A stretch of 64,000 nt of DNA, taken from assembly GCF_026340305.1 (NCBI RefSeq), contig NZ_JAPEPI010000002.1:1116001-1180000 (forward strand), written 5' to 3'. How positions within the stretch are numbered: the first letter of the stretch is position 1; each line of letters begins with the position of its first letter. The notes beneath the pieces are model-generated. The model was not told where the DNA came from. It saw nothing but the letters and a program-made list of their open reading frames with translations, and ran no database searches. The position numbers and the translations under genes were made by a program. The stretch comes from Streptomyces sp. NBC_01381. GTDB taxonomy: Bacteria > Actinomycetota > Actinomycetes > Streptomycetales > Streptomycetaceae. Positions 41,007 to 52,307 of the stretch are shown here, piece by piece.

Positions 41007-43478
41007 GTGACGAGTGTGGACGTACGAACCGAATCGGATTCGGAAGACTCCGGCCCCAGCGGCTATGCGGCGGCCCGGCTGCGCCTCCTCCAAGGAGAGG
41101 CGCAGTCCGGGCCGCCGCGCCGTTCGGCCCTCGCCGACCTCACGGACGACTGGCTGACCGGGCTCTTCACGGCAGCGGACGCCCCGAAGGGCGCGTCCCT
41201 GGTCGCCGTGGGCGGCTACGGGCGAGGAGAGCTCTCGCCGCGCAGCGATCTCGATCTGCTGCTCCTGCACGACGGCAGCGCGGACCCCGGCGAGGTGGCG
41301 TCCCTCGCGGACCGCATCTGGTACCCGGTCTGGGACCTCGGGCTCGCGCTCGATCACTCCGTGCGTACGCCGGTGGAGGCCCGCAAGACAGCGGGCGAGG
41401 ACCTGAAGGTGCAGCTGGGGCTGCTCGACGCGCGGCACATCGCGGGTGACCTGGGTCTGACGGCCGGCCTTCGCACGGCCGTGCTCGCCGACTGGCGCAA
41501 CCTCGCGCCCAAGCGGCTGCCGGAGCTGCGCGAGCTGTGCGAGGAACGGGCCGAGCGGCAGGGGGAGTTGAGCTATCTCCTGGAGCCGGACCTGAAGGAG
41601 GCCAGGGGCGGCCTGCGCGACGCGACCGCGCTGCGGGCCGTCGCCGCGTCGTGGCTGGCGGACGCACCCCGGGAAGGGCTTGCCGACGCGCGGCGGCGGC
41701 TGCTCGACGTGCGCGACGCGCTGCATCTGACCACGGGGCGGGCCACGGACCGGCTCGCCCTGCAGGAGCAGGATCAAGTCGCGGCGGAATTGGGCCTGTT
41801 GGACGCCGACACCTTGCTGCGGCAGGTGTACGAGGCCGCGCGCACCGTTTCGTACGCCAGTGATGTGACGTGGCGCGAGGTGGGGCGCGTGCTGCGGTCC
41901 CGGTCCGTGCGGCCGCGGCTGCGGGCCATGCTCGGGGGCGGCAAGGGGGCGGCGGCCGCCGAGCGGTCGCCGCTGGCCGAGGGGGTCGTCGAGCAGGACG
42001 GGGAGGTCGTGCTCGCGCGGGCCGCCCGGCCCGAGCGTGACCCGGTGCTTCCGCTGCGGGCGGCGGCGGCCGCGGCGCAGGCCGGTCTTCCGTTGTCGCT
42101 GCACGCGGTGCGCCGGATGGCCGCCACGGTGCGGCCGCTGCCCACGCCGTGGCCCGCCGAGGCGCGGGAGCAGCTGGTGACGCTGCTCGGCGCGGGGCGG
42201 CCGACCGTCGAGGTGTGGGAGGCGCTGGAGGCCGAGGGGCTGATCACGAGGCTGCTTCCGGACTGGGAGCGGGTGCGGTGCAGGCCGCAGCGGAACGCCG
42301 TGCACACGTGGACCGTCGACCGGCATCTGGTGGAGACCGCCGTGCGGGCCGCCGATCTGACGCGTCGGGTGGGGCGGCCCGACCTGCTCCTTGTCGCGGG
42401 CCTTCTGCACGACATCGGCAAGGGGTGGCCGGGGGACCACTCGGTGGCCGGGGAGATCATCGCCCGGGATGTCGCCGCCCGGATCGGGTTCGACCGGGCG
42501 GATGTGGCGGTGCTCGCGACGCTGGTGCGGCATCACCTGCTGCTTGTCGAGACGGCCACGCGGCGGGACCTCGACGATCCGGCGACCGTGCGTTCGGTGG
42601 CCGAGGCGGTCGGCTCGACGGGGACTCTGGAGCTGCTGCACGCGCTGACGGAGGCGGACGCGCTGGCCACGGGGCCCGCGGCCTGGTCGGCGTGGCGGGG
42701 GTCGCTCGTCGCCGACCTGGTGAAGCGGGTCGCGGGGGTCCTCTCGGGGGATGAGCCCGCGGGGGCGCCGGCCGAGGACGCGGCGCCCACGGCCGAGCAG
42801 GAGCGGCTTGCGGTGGAGGCGTTCCGTACGGGTGGGCCGGTGCTGTCGCTGCGGGCGCAGACGGAGGGGGAGTCGGCCGAGCCAGGGGGTGATCCGGAGC
42901 CGCTGGGGGTGGAGCTCGTCATCGCGGTGCCGGAGCAGGCCGGGGTGCTGCCCGCCGTCGCGGGAGTGCTCGCCATGCATCGGCTCGCGGTGCGGACCGC
43001 GGAGTTCCGCGCGGTGGGTCTGCCGACCGGGGGCGAGGACTCCGTGCTCCTGCTGAACTGGCGGGTCGCTGCGGAGTACGGGTCCCTGCCGCAGGCGGCA
43101 CGGCTGCGGGCGGACCTGGTGCGGGCGCTCGACGGCTCCCTGGACATCGCGGGCCGCCTCGCCGAACGGGACGCGGCGTATCCGCGGCGGCGCGGGACGG
43201 TGGCTCCGCCGCCCCGGGTGACGGTGGCGTCGGCGGGGTCGCGGCTCGCCACGGTCATCGAGGTACGGGCCCAGGACGCGCCGGGCCTGCTGCACCGGAT
43301 CGGGCGGGCGCTGGAGTCCGCCGGGGTGGTGGTGCGCAGTGCGCATGTGTCGACGCTGGGGGCGAACGCGGTGGACGCGTTCTATGTGACGGGGGGAGAG
43401 GGGCGGCCGCGGGCCCCGCTGTCGGGGGATCGGGCCGCGGGGGTGGCGCGGGCCGTGGAGGAGGCGTTGCGGGGGTAG
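41007..43478 (+). CDS. glnD: PII (de)adenylyl/uridylyltransferase GlnD
   Basis: 823 residues from GTG 41007 (CAGGAG upstream). Order: nucleotidyltransferase GGYGRGELSPRSDLDLLLL (metal-binding Asp pair) near residue 70, helical GlnE-like linker (ARGGLRDATALR), HD phosphohydrolase HTWTVDRHLVETAVRA...LLHDIGKG around 430-475, and two C-terminal ACT domains (ELVIAVPEQAGVLPAVAGVLA; VIEVRAQDAPGLLHRIGRALES). It modifies and demodifies GlnK according to nitrogen status; in Streptomyces it adenylylates rather than uridylylates. Confidence 0.96.
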   Translation: MTSVDVRTESDSEDSGPSGYAAARLRLLQGEAQSGPPRRSALADLTDDWLTGLFTAADAPKGASLVAVGGYGRGELSPRSDLDLLLLHDGSADPGEVASLADRIWYPVWDLGLALDHSVRTPVEARKTAGEDLKVQLGLLDARHIAGDLGLTAGLRTAVLADWRNLAPKRLPELRELCEERAERQGELSYLLEPDLKEARGGLRDATALRAVAASWLADAPREGLADARRRLLDVRDALHLTTGRATDRLALQEQDQVAAELGLLDADTLLRQVYEAARTVSYASDVTWREVGRVLRSRSVRPRLRAMLGGGKGAAAAERSPLAEGVVEQDGEVVLARAARPERDPVLPLRAAAAAAQAGLPLSLHAVRRMAATVRPLPTPWPAEAREQLVTLLGAGRPTVEVWEALEAEGLITRLLPDWERVRCRPQRNAVHTWTVDRHLVETAVRAADLTRRVGRPDLLLVAGLLHDIGKGWPGDHSVAGEIIARDVAARIGFDRADVAVLATLVRHHLLLVETATRRDLDDPATVRSVAEAVGSTGTLELLHALTEADALATGPAAWSAWRGSLVADLVKRVAGVLSGDEPAGAPAEDAAPTAEQERLAVEAFRTGGPVLSLRAQTEGESAEPGGDPEPLGVELVIAVPEQAGVLPAVAGVLAMHRLAVRTAEFRAVGLPTGGEDSVLLLNWRVAAEYGSLPQAARLRADLVRALDGSLDIAGRLAERDAAYPRRRGTVAPPPRVTVASAGSRLATVIEVRAQDAPGLLHRIGRALESAGVVVRSAHVSTLGANAVDAFYVTGGEGRPRAPLSGDRAAGVARAVEEALRG

Positions 43479-43534
43479 GTCCGCTCTGAGTGCCCGGAAA
43501 AGGGGTAAAAGCGCAGACCCGAAGGGGCGGGGTA

Positions 43535-43565
43535 CCCTCCAGCGCCCAGCAGATACCCTGGAGGG
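43535..43565 (+). promoter_or_regulatory. Dyad in the ffh leader
   Basis: CCCTCCAG (43535-43542) and CTGGAGGG (43558-43565) can pair around a 15-nt loop, 38 bp before the ffh start. It could be a leader hairpin or a binding site; nothing decides between them. Confidence 0.3.
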
Positions 43566-43602
43566 CGACCTGTCCCCTTCGACCCGAGGATTCGCGACCG
43601 CC

Positions 43603-45156
43603 GTGTTCGATACTCTCTCCGACCGCCTCGCAGCGACATTCAAGAACCTCCGGGGCAAGGGCCGCCTGTCCGAGGCGGACATCGACGCCACGGCCCGCGA
43701 GATCCGCATCGCCCTGCTCGAGGCGGATGTCGCGCTGCCCGTCGTCCGTGCCTTCATCAAGCAGGTCAAGGAGCGCGCCGCCGGAGCCGAGGTCTCCCAG
43801 GCGCTCAACCCCGCCCAGCAGGTCATCAAGATCGTCAATGAGGAGCTCATTGGCATCCTGGGTGGCGAGACGCGACGCCTGCGGTTCGCCAAGAACCCGC
43901 CCACGGTGATCATGCTCGCGGGTCTGCAGGGTGCCGGTAAGACCACCCTCGCCGGAAAGCTCGGCCTCTGGCTGAAGAGCCAGGGCCACTCCCCGCTGCT
44001 CGTCGCCTGTGACCTGCAGCGGCCCAACGCCGTGAACCAGCTGTCCGTCGTCGCCGAGCGCGCCGGCGTCGGCGTCTACGCGCCCCAGCCGGGCAACGGC
44101 GTGGGCGACCCGGTCCAGGTCGCCAAGGACTCCGTCGAGTTCGCCACGTCCAAGCAGTACGACGTGGTCATCGTCGACACCGCGGGACGCCTCGGCATCG
44201 ACCAGGAGCTGATGGTGCAGGCCGCGGACATCCGCGACGCCGTCAGCCCCGACGAGGTCCTCTTCGTCGTCGACGCGATGATCGGCCAGGACGCCGTCAA
44301 CACGGCGGAGGCCTTCCGTGACGGCGTCGGCTTCGACGGTGTCGTGCTCTCGAAGCTCGACGGTGACGCCCGTGGTGGTGCCGCGCTTTCGATCGCGCAG
44401 GTCACCGGGCGCCAGATCATGTTCGCCTCGAACGGCGAGAAGCTGGACGACTTCGACGCGTTCCACCCGGACCGCATGGCGTCCCGCATCCTCGGCATGG
44501 GCGACATGCTCACGCTCATCGAGAAGGCCGAGCAGACCTTCTCGCAGCAAGAGGCCGAGAAGATGGCCTCCAAGCTGGCGAGCAGCAAGGGCAAGGACTT
44601 CACGCTCGACGACTTCCTGGCCCAGATGGAGCAGGTCCGGAAGATGGGCAGCATCAGCAAGCTGCTCGGCATGATGCCCGGCATGGGGCAGATCAAGGAC
44701 CAGATCAACAATCTGGACGAGCGGGACGTCGACCGGACCGCCGCGATCATCAAGTCCATGACGCCCGCCGAGCGGCAGGACGCGACGATCATCAACGGCT
44801 CGCGCCGTGCCCGTATCGCCAAGGGTTCCGGCGTCGAGGTCAGCGCCGTCAAGAACCTGGTCGAGCGGTTCTTCGAGGCCCGCAAGATGATGTCGCGGAT
44901 GGCCCAGGGCGGCGGCATGCCGGGTATGCCCGGGATGCCGGGCATGGGTGGCGGCCCCGGCAAGCAGAAGAAGAAGCAGAAGCAGGCCAAGGGCAAGCAG
45001 CGCTCCGGCAACCCGATGAAGCGCAAGCAGCAGGAGCTGGAGGACGCCGCCCGCCGCGAGCAGGCGGCTCAGGAAGGCGGCGCCTTCGGTCTCCCCGCGG
45101 GGCAGCAGGACAAGGACTTCGAGCTTCCCGACGAGTTCAAGAAGTTCATGGGCTGA
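43603..45156 (+). CDS. ffh: Signal recognition particle protein Ffh
   Basis: 517 residues from GTG 43603. N domain (TLSDRLAATFKNLRGKGRLSEADIDATAREIRIALLEADV), G domain with GLQGAGKTTLAGKL, DLQRPNAVNQL, DTAGRLGIDQELM, TKLDG-like SKLDGDARGGAALS, and a Met-rich M domain (KLLGMMPGMGQ, GSRRARIAKGSG, MMSRMAQGGGMPGMPGMPGMGGG). The C-terminus is extended, with a Lys/Gln-rich stretch and an acidic end. It binds signal peptides and 4.5S RNA and docks with FtsY. Confidence 0.98.
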   Translation: MFDTLSDRLAATFKNLRGKGRLSEADIDATAREIRIALLEADVALPVVRAFIKQVKERAAGAEVSQALNPAQQVIKIVNEELIGILGGETRRLRFAKNPPTVIMLAGLQGAGKTTLAGKLGLWLKSQGHSPLLVACDLQRPNAVNQLSVVAERAGVGVYAPQPGNGVGDPVQVAKDSVEFATSKQYDVVIVDTAGRLGIDQELMVQAADIRDAVSPDEVLFVVDAMIGQDAVNTAEAFRDGVGFDGVVLSKLDGDARGGAALSIAQVTGRQIMFASNGEKLDDFDAFHPDRMASRILGMGDMLTLIEKAEQTFSQQEAEKMASKLASSKGKDFTLDDFLAQMEQVRKMGSISKLLGMMPGMGQIKDQINNLDERDVDRTAAIIKSMTPAERQDATIINGSRRARIAKGSGVEVSAVKNLVERFFEARKMMSRMAQGGGMPGMPGMPGMGGGPGKQKKKQKQAKGKQRSGNPMKRKQQELEDAARREQAAQEGGAFGLPAGQQDKDFELPDEFKKFMG

Positions 45157-45175
45157 CGCCTCGTATGTCGTACGC

Positions 45176-45220
45176 CGCCTGAGGCGCCCCTCTCCGGAGA
45201 GGGGCGCCTCAGGCGTTTTC
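45176..45220 (+). terminator. Terminator after ffh (40-bp perfect palindrome)
   Basis: 45176-45195 is exactly complementary to 45196-45215 with no spacer, and TTTTC follows. It is the longest uninterrupted palindrome I saw in the window. Confidence 0.93.
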
Positions 45221-45262
45221 GGAGCGAGTGCCCGGCAGGTGTTTGTGTCGTAACGTCCGGAT

Positions 45263-47196
<1,934 letters not shown>

Positions 47197-47200
<4 letters not shown>

Positions 47201-47823
47201 GCAGCCGGTTCGGTGGCGAAGCGGGACCCGAGCTCCCCCCGGAGATGCCCCGGGGGGAGCTTCCTGCCGTACAGGACCAGCAGCAGGTCCTGCGCGGCGC
47301 CGGTCAGCGGTGTGCCGCTGCCGTAGCTCCAGTCGAGGTCGTCGGCGCGCAGTTCGACCCCGCCGACGTCCGCCCCGAAGAACTTGGTGCTCTTGGGCGT
47401 GACCTTCTTAAGAAGGATGCGTACGCGGTCCAGGGGAACCCTGCGGTCGAGCCCCAGGGCGACCGAGATGTCGAGGCCGTGGACCACGTCGTGCCCCAGC
47501 GCCCCCTCGATTCCGGCGGTGGGCGGCTGCCAGGGGTGCTCCGCGTTGTCCCTCAGGAACGCGGCGAGCTCCCTGGGGGAGGAGGCGGCGGCGTCCCTGC
47601 GGGCGCAGCGGTCGGTCATCCGGTGCAGGCTGCCGCGCGCCCTGACGAGCTCGGCCAGGGTCCTGGGGAGCGAGTACCGGAAACCCAGCGACATGTGCGC
47701 CGCGACCTCCCGCACCCGCCACCCCGCGCACAGGGTCGGCGCGTCCCACTGCGGTGACGGCAGGCCGTCGAGCAGGTCGGCGAGGTCTCGGCGTTCGGCG
47801 GCGATGGCGGTTCTGATGTCCAC
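47197..47823 (-). CDS. Maleylpyruvate isomerase/DinB-like family protein (TIGR03083 type)
   Basis: 208 residues from GTG 47823 (TGGAGG upstream). Actinobacterial DinB-like four-helix bundle: DIRTAIAAERRDLADLLDGLPSPQWDAPTLCAGWRVREVAAHM (first metal His in the helix), and later GHDVVHGLDISVALGLDRRVP (second His pair), with a C-terminal SCP2-like part (DLDWSYGSGTPLTGAAQDLLLVLYGRKLP). Members are mycothiol-dependent transferases or isomerases. The substrate is unknown here. Divergent from the LysR gene, so it is a likely target of that regulator. Confidence 0.85.
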
Positions 47824-47851
47824 GCCTCCAGGGTCGCGAGCGCTCGGCCAT

Positions 47852-47871
47852 AAGTCCAAGAGCTGGATCTT
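47852..47871. promoter_or_regulatory. Candidate LysR-type box
   Basis: AAGTCCA (47852-47858) and TGGATCTT (47864-47871) form an imperfect dyad in the 70-bp gap between the divergent LysR gene and the DinB-like gene. Position fits an autoregulatory site. Confidence 0.45.
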
Positions 47872-47893
47872 CTCGCGGCTAGCATGCCCAGTT

Positions 47894-48796
47894 ATGGAAC
47901 TCCGGCAGCTGCAGTACTTCGTAGCCGTGGTCGAGGAGGCCAACTTCACCCGCGCCGCGGCCCGTCTGCATCTGGCCCAGCCGGGGGTGAGCGCCCAGAT
48001 CCGGCAACTGGAACGGGAGCTCGGCCAGCCCCTCCTGGACCGCTCGGGACGGTCGGTGACCCTCACGGAGGTGGGGGCGGCCGTCCTGCCCTACGCACGG
48101 GCCGCGCTCGCCGCCGCCGATGGGATGCGGCACACCGCGGACGCGTTCACCGGACTGCTGCGCGGCCAGGTCACGCTCGGCCTCGTGTCCGGCGCGGCCA
48201 CCCACGAGTTCGACGTGGTCTCCGTGCTCGCCGACTTCCACGACGCCCACCCGGATGTCGAGATCGCCCTCACCGAGGACACATCGGACCGGATGCTCGC
48301 CGCGCTGCGCCGCGGGGAACTCGACATCGCCCTGCTGGGCCTCGCGGACGAGGAGCCGCCGCCGGGCGTCTCCCTCCGGCTCGTGATCGACGAACCCCTG
48401 GTCGCCGTCGTGCTCCCGGGCGACCCGCTGCTCACCCCCGCGGGCCGTACGACCGTTCCGCTGGCGGAGCTCCGGGACCGACCGCTGATCAGCCTGCCGC
48501 GGGGGACCGGCCTGCGCGGGGTGCTCGACCGGGCCTGCGCGCAGGCCGGCGTCCGGCCCCGCATCGCCTTCGAGGCGGCGGCACCGCAGGTGCTCGTCCA
48601 ACTCGTCGTCCGTGGCCTGGGTGTGGCCGTGCTGCCGGCGCTCGAACCCCGTACGGCGGCCGCGTACGGGCTGCGCACCCTGGAGATCACGGATCCGCGG
48701 CCGCGGGGCCGGATCGCGCTGGCCTGGCGCACGGACGGGCCTGCGGGCCCTGCGGCCAGGGCCCTCCTGGAGCGGCTCCAGGAGGCTCTGGGCTAG
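47894..48796 (+). CDS. LysR-family transcriptional regulator
   Basis: 300 residues from ATG 47894. N-terminal winged helix MELRQLQYFVAVVEEANFTRAAARLHLAQPGVSAQIRQLERELGQPLLDR, then a periplasmic-binding-like effector domain (GQVTLGLVSGAATHEFDVVSVLADFHDAHPDVEIALTED, VRGLGVAVLPALEP). The ligand is unknown. Divergent from the mycothiol-type transferase gene. Its stop shares CTAG with the convergent methyltransferase gene. Confidence 0.93.
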   Translation: MELRQLQYFVAVVEEANFTRAAARLHLAQPGVSAQIRQLERELGQPLLDRSGRSVTLTEVGAAVLPYARAALAAADGMRHTADAFTGLLRGQVTLGLVSGAATHEFDVVSVLADFHDAHPDVEIALTEDTSDRMLAALRRGELDIALLGLADEEPPPGVSLRLVIDEPLVAVVLPGDPLLTPAGRTTVPLAELRDRPLISLPRGTGLRGVLDRACAQAGVRPRIAFEAAAPQVLVQLVVRGLGVAVLPALEPRTAAAYGLRTLEITDPRPRGRIALAWRTDGPAGPAARALLERLQEALG

Positions 48797-49653
48797 GGCG
48801 TACGCGCGATCAGGTACCGGAACACGTTGGGCATCCACAGCGTCCCGTCCCGCCGCTGATGCGGATGCAGCGCCTCCGTCACCTCCTTCTCGACCTGCGC
48901 CTGATCCGTCGCGCCCACCGCGGCGTCGAACAGGCCCGTCGAAAGGAGGCCGCGGACCGCGCTCTCGGTGTCCGCGTATCCGAAGGGGCACGCCACACGG
49001 CCCGACCCGTCCGGCTTGAGCCCGGCCCGCTGGGCCACCTCCTCCAGGTCGTCCCGGAGCGCGGGGCGCCAACTCCCCGTACTACGGAGAGGGTCGGCGA
49101 GCTTGGTCGCCACCTTCAGTACCGAAGAGGTCGTGCAGCGCTCCGGCGGACCCCAGCCGGCGAGCACCACGGGCGTGCCGCGCCCGGCGAGCGGTGCGGC
49201 GGCCTCCAGAAGGGCGGAGAGGCCCTCGGAGTCGCCCGCCATGCAGCCGATCGGCTGGAACGCGGTCACCAGGTTGTACGCGGGTACGTCCGGCCCCGCC
49301 ACGTCGGCGGGACCACCCTCGACGAGACGGGTGTCGCCGCGCGGGCGTGTGCCCAAGGCCGCGTCGGGCAGCAGGCGTTCGCGCGCGAGGGCGAGCCGCT
49401 CGGGCGCGGACGGGTCGACACCGGTGACGGCCGCACCGCGTGAGGCAGCCATCAGGAGGGCGAGTCCGGAGCCGCAGCCGAGGCCGAGGAGCCGGGTCGC
49501 GCCGCCCACTTCGAGTCGTTCGTACACCGCTTCATAGAGCGGAACCAGCATCCGTTCCTGGATCTCCGCCCAGTCACGCGCGCGTGCGCGCCGGTCCACG
49601 CGGGGGGTCGTGCCCGCGCGGGGACGGCGCGGCTGCGCGAGTGTAGGTGTCAT
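48793..49653 (-). CDS. SAM-dependent class I methyltransferase
   Basis: 286 residues from ATG 49653 (MTPTLAQPRRPRAGTTPRVD). Rossmann methyltransferase with motif I LLGLGCGSGLALLMAASRG, acidic VTGVDPSAPERLALAR, NLVTAFQPIGCMAG at motif IV, and a C-terminal segment with FGYADTESAVRGLLSTGLFDAAVGATD. The acceptor is unknown; the overall shape resembles UbiE/COQ5-like small-molecule methyltransferases. Ends convergently with the LysR gene and is divergent from proS. Confidence 0.85.
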   Translation of the reverse strand: MTPTLAQPRRPRAGTTPRVDRRARARDWAEIQERMLVPLYEAVYERLEVGGATRLLGLGCGSGLALLMAASRGAAVTGVDPSAPERLALARERLLPDAALGTRPRGDTRLVEGGPADVAGPDVPAYNLVTAFQPIGCMAGDSEGLSALLEAAAPLAGRGTPVVLAGWGPPERCTTSSVLKVATKLADPLRSTGSWRPALRDDLEEVAQRAGLKPDGSGRVACPFGYADTESAVRGLLSTGLFDAAVGATDQAQVEKEVTEALHPHQRRDGTLWMPNVFRYLIARTP

Positions 49654-49871
49654 CGAAAGCGCCCCAATCCGCCGAGAGTTACTGGAGTGTCGTATTCCAA
49701 CGGTTCGTCCGCCCCCGTGCAGTGCGCTCGCACTCCCCCCGTATGCCAGAGAACTCCGCATCCGTCGTGGCGTCCAGGGGTTGTGTGGCAATGCTTGCGT
49801 GCCACCGTTGTGCGCCCCCTGGAGGCGTAAATTCCGCGCCCTGCGTGAGGCTCCGCCGTACCATGCGCGCC

Positions 49872-51287
49872 ATGGCCAAAGCACCCGTTCTCACGCCCCG
49901 GGCGGAAGACTTTCCGCGCTGGTACCAGGATCTGATCAACAAGGCCGAGCTGGCCGACAACGGGCCGGTGCGCGGCACCATGGTGATCCGACCGTACGGC
50001 TACGGCCTGTGGGAGCGGATGCAGCAGGACTTGGACGCCCGCATCAAGGAGACGGGTACCCAGAACGCGTACTTCCCGCTCTTCATCCCCCAGTCGTATC
50101 TGACCCGGGAGGCCCAGCACGTCGAAGGCTTCGCCCCCGAACTGGCCGTCGTCACGCACGGCGGCGGCAAGGAGCTGGAGGAGCCGGTCGTCGTCCGCCC
50201 CACCTCCGAGACGATCGTCAACGAGTACTTCTCCAAGTGGGTGCAGAGCTACCGCGACCTGCCGCTGTTGATCAACCAGTGGGCGAACGTGGTCCGTTGG
50301 GAGCTGCGGCCCCGCCTCTTCCTGCGCACGTCGGAGTTCCTCTGGCAGGAGGGCCACACCGCCCACGCGACGCGGGAGGAAGCACGCGACTTCGCGGCCC
50401 GCATCCACGAGCACGTCTACGGAGACTTCATGCGCGAGGTCCTGGCGATGGACTTCGTCCTGGGCCGCAAGACCGCCCGGGAGCGCTTCGCGGGCGCCAT
50501 CAACACGCTCACCCTCGAAGGCATGATGGGCGACGGGAAAGCCCTCCAGCTCGGCACGAGCCATGAGCTCGGCCAGAACTTCGCCAAGGCCTTCCACACC
50601 CAGTACCTGTCCAAGGAGGGCAAGCAGGAGCTCGTCTGGCAGACCTCCTGGGGCAGTACGACACGGATGGTCGGCGCCCTGGTGATGATGCACGGCGACG
50701 ACAACGGCCTGCGGGTGCCGCCGCGCCTCGCGCCCGTCCAGGTCGTCGTCCTCGCCATCAAGGGCGACGAGGCGGTGCTCGCGAAGGTCCGCGAGATCGG
50801 CGACCGCCTCAAGGCGGCGGGCGTACGCGTCCAGGTCGACGACCGCACGGACACACCCTTCGGGCGCCGTGCCGTCGACTGGGAGCTCAAGGGGGTGCCG
50901 GTCCGCGTCGAGGTCGGCCCGCGCGACCTGGAGAACGGCACGGCGATGGTGGCCCGGCGCATCCCGGGCGGCAAGGAACCGGTCGCGATCGACTCCCTGA
51001 CCGCGCTGCTGCCCACCGTCCTCGAAGAGGACCAGAAGCTGCTCCTGGCACAGGCCCGCGAGCGCCGCGAGTCCCGCACCTCGGACGTCACCACCATCGA
51101 CCAGGCAGTGGAGGCCGCTGCCGCCGGCGGCTGGGCCCGCATCCCGTGGGCCGCGCTGGGCCCGGAGGGTGAGGCGGCGCTCGCCGAGCACTCCGTCTCC
51201 GTACGGTGTCTGGTCGCGGAGGACGGGTCGGTGCCGGACGCCGATGAGACCCGCGGTAACGTCGCTGTCGTGGCCCGCGCCTACTGA
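49872..51287 (+). CDS. proS: Prolyl-tRNA synthetase, archaeal/eukaryotic type (ProS type 3)
   Basis: 471 residues from ATG 49872 (an ATG three codons earlier is possible). Class II aaRS: PVRGTMVIRPYGYGLWERMQ (motif 1 region), RPTSETIVNEYFSKWV, motif 2 RLFLRTSEFLWQEGHTAH, motif 3 TRMVGALVMMHGDDNGLRVPPRLAP, then the His/Pro/Gly anticodon domain (VLAIKGDEA...VEVGPRDLENG) and a short terminal domain ending in Tyr, a mark of the archaeal-type enzymes. There is no bacterial YbaK-like editing insertion. The zinc Cys set of archaeal homologs is mostly lost. Most Streptomyces also carry a bacterial-type ProRS elsewhere, so this is probably a second copy. Confidence 0.93.
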   Translation: MAKAPVLTPRAEDFPRWYQDLINKAELADNGPVRGTMVIRPYGYGLWERMQQDLDARIKETGTQNAYFPLFIPQSYLTREAQHVEGFAPELAVVTHGGGKELEEPVVVRPTSETIVNEYFSKWVQSYRDLPLLINQWANVVRWELRPRLFLRTSEFLWQEGHTAHATREEARDFAARIHEHVYGDFMREVLAMDFVLGRKTARERFAGAINTLTLEGMMGDGKALQLGTSHELGQNFAKAFHTQYLSKEGKQELVWQTSWGSTTRMVGALVMMHGDDNGLRVPPRLAPVQVVVLAIKGDEAVLAKVREIGDRLKAAGVRVQVDDRTDTPFGRRAVDWELKGVPVRVEVGPRDLENGTAMVARRIPGGKEPVAIDSLTALLPTVLEEDQKLLLAQARERRESRTSDVTTIDQAVEAAAAGGWARIPWAALGPEGEAALAEHSVSVRCLVAEDGSVPDADETRGNVAVVARAY

Positions 51288-51431
51288 GTGCGCGATTCCG
51301 GCCGTACGCCTCTTCAGGCGACACGGGCCCCACGGGAGCCGGTAGGACGTACGCGCTACTACGTACCGGCTTGTTGTGAGCTGCGAGGCTTCTCCGCAGA
51401 TCAGCGCACCCGCCCTCGTCCGGACGCATCA

Positions 51432-52109
51432 ATGGCAACTGACGGGTACGTGCAAATTATTTGGGATGCCCCGGAATGGAACCCCTGGGCACCCCGGCTC
51501 GTTGTTCACGACGTGAGCACGACACCACCTGTTCTCGCCGCAGAGCTGGCACAGGCGTGGGCCGACATTCAGCGGCACCACCCCGAGCTGCCAGACCTTG
51601 CCGCGCCCGAATCCCTGATCGGAGAATCGTCGTCCGCCTGCGGCGCCGAGCTCTCCTTCGAGCGACTGCTCCATGAGGCAGTCCATGGCATCGCCGCCTC
51701 ACGCGGCGTACGCGACACCTCACGCGCGGGCCGCTATCACAACCGCAGATTCCTCGCGATCGCCGAGGAGATGGGCCTTGACCATCCCGAGGAGCCGCAC
51801 CCGAGCAGCGGCTTCTCACTGGTCACGCTCAACCCCGAGGCGCGCAAGCGCTACCGCCCGACGATCGAGCGCCTGCAGCGTGCCCTCAAGGCGCACACCG
51901 CGGCGACGGCCGCCGACACGGCGCGCAGCTTCCGGGGCCCGGCCGCCCGGCACGGTTCCTCCGGGGGCGGAGTCCGCGTCAAGGCGGTCTGCGACTGCGG
52001 GCGCAACGTGCGCGTGGTCCCGTCGGTGCTCGCCCAGGCTCCCATCGTCTGCGGCGGTTGCGGCAAGCCCTTCCGCATCCCGGAAGTGGTCGGCGCCGCC
52101 GCCGGCTGA
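51432..52109 (+). CDS. SprT-like zinc-binding protein
   Basis: 225 residues. HEAVH (residues 81-85) in ELSFERLLHEAVHGIAASRGVRDTSRAGRYHNRRFLAIAEEMGL has the HExxH-plus-downstream-His layout of SprT-like metalloproteins. The C-terminus has a zinc ribbon (CDCGRNVRVVPSVLAQAPIVCGGCGKPF). Such proteins include SPRTN-type proteases for DNA-protein crosslinks, but a protease role is not shown for this branch. Just upstream of rpsP, separated by a terminator. Confidence 0.8.
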   Translation: MATDGYVQIIWDAPEWNPWAPRLVVHDVSTTPPVLAAELAQAWADIQRHHPELPDLAAPESLIGESSSACGAELSFERLLHEAVHGIAASRGVRDTSRAGRYHNRRFLAIAEEMGLDHPEEPHPSSGFSLVTLNPEARKRYRPTIERLQRALKAHTAATAADTARSFRGPAARHGSSGGGVRVKAVCDCGRNVRVVPSVLAQAPIVCGGCGKPFRIPEVVGAAAG

Positions 52110-52124
52110 CACGGCTGAGCTGGA

Positions 52125-52156
52125 CCGGGACGACCGACCAGGTTCGGTCGTCCCGG
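52125..52156 (+). terminator. Terminator between the SprT-like gene and rpsP
   Basis: A perfect 13-bp stem CCGGGACGACCGA/TCGGTCGTCCCGG (52125-52137 with 52144-52156) with a 6-nt loop. It separates the SprT-like gene from the ribosomal operon, so the rpsP promoter must lie between 52157 and 52307. Confidence 0.9.
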
Positions 52157-52307
52157 AGGCGTATGGCACAATGGCTAGCTGTACTCGACAGCCGCATAGG
52201 AACCCTCTCGCCTCCGGCTGACGCGTCCATCGGGCACCCCGAGTACCGCAACCCCACGTGGCATCTCGTTGTGCCCAACCACGTCAAGACCAGGAGACAC
52301 CACTCCA

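Noticed and set aside
40332..44027. 1231-codon antisense frame across glnK and glnD
   Set aside because: Shadow of glnK/glnD on the other strand; sequence is Arg/Pro/Gly-rich with no domain.
45176..45215. 40-bp palindrome as a resolution or replication-termination site
   Set aside because: It lies just after ffh and is followed by a T-run, so a transcription terminator explains it fully.
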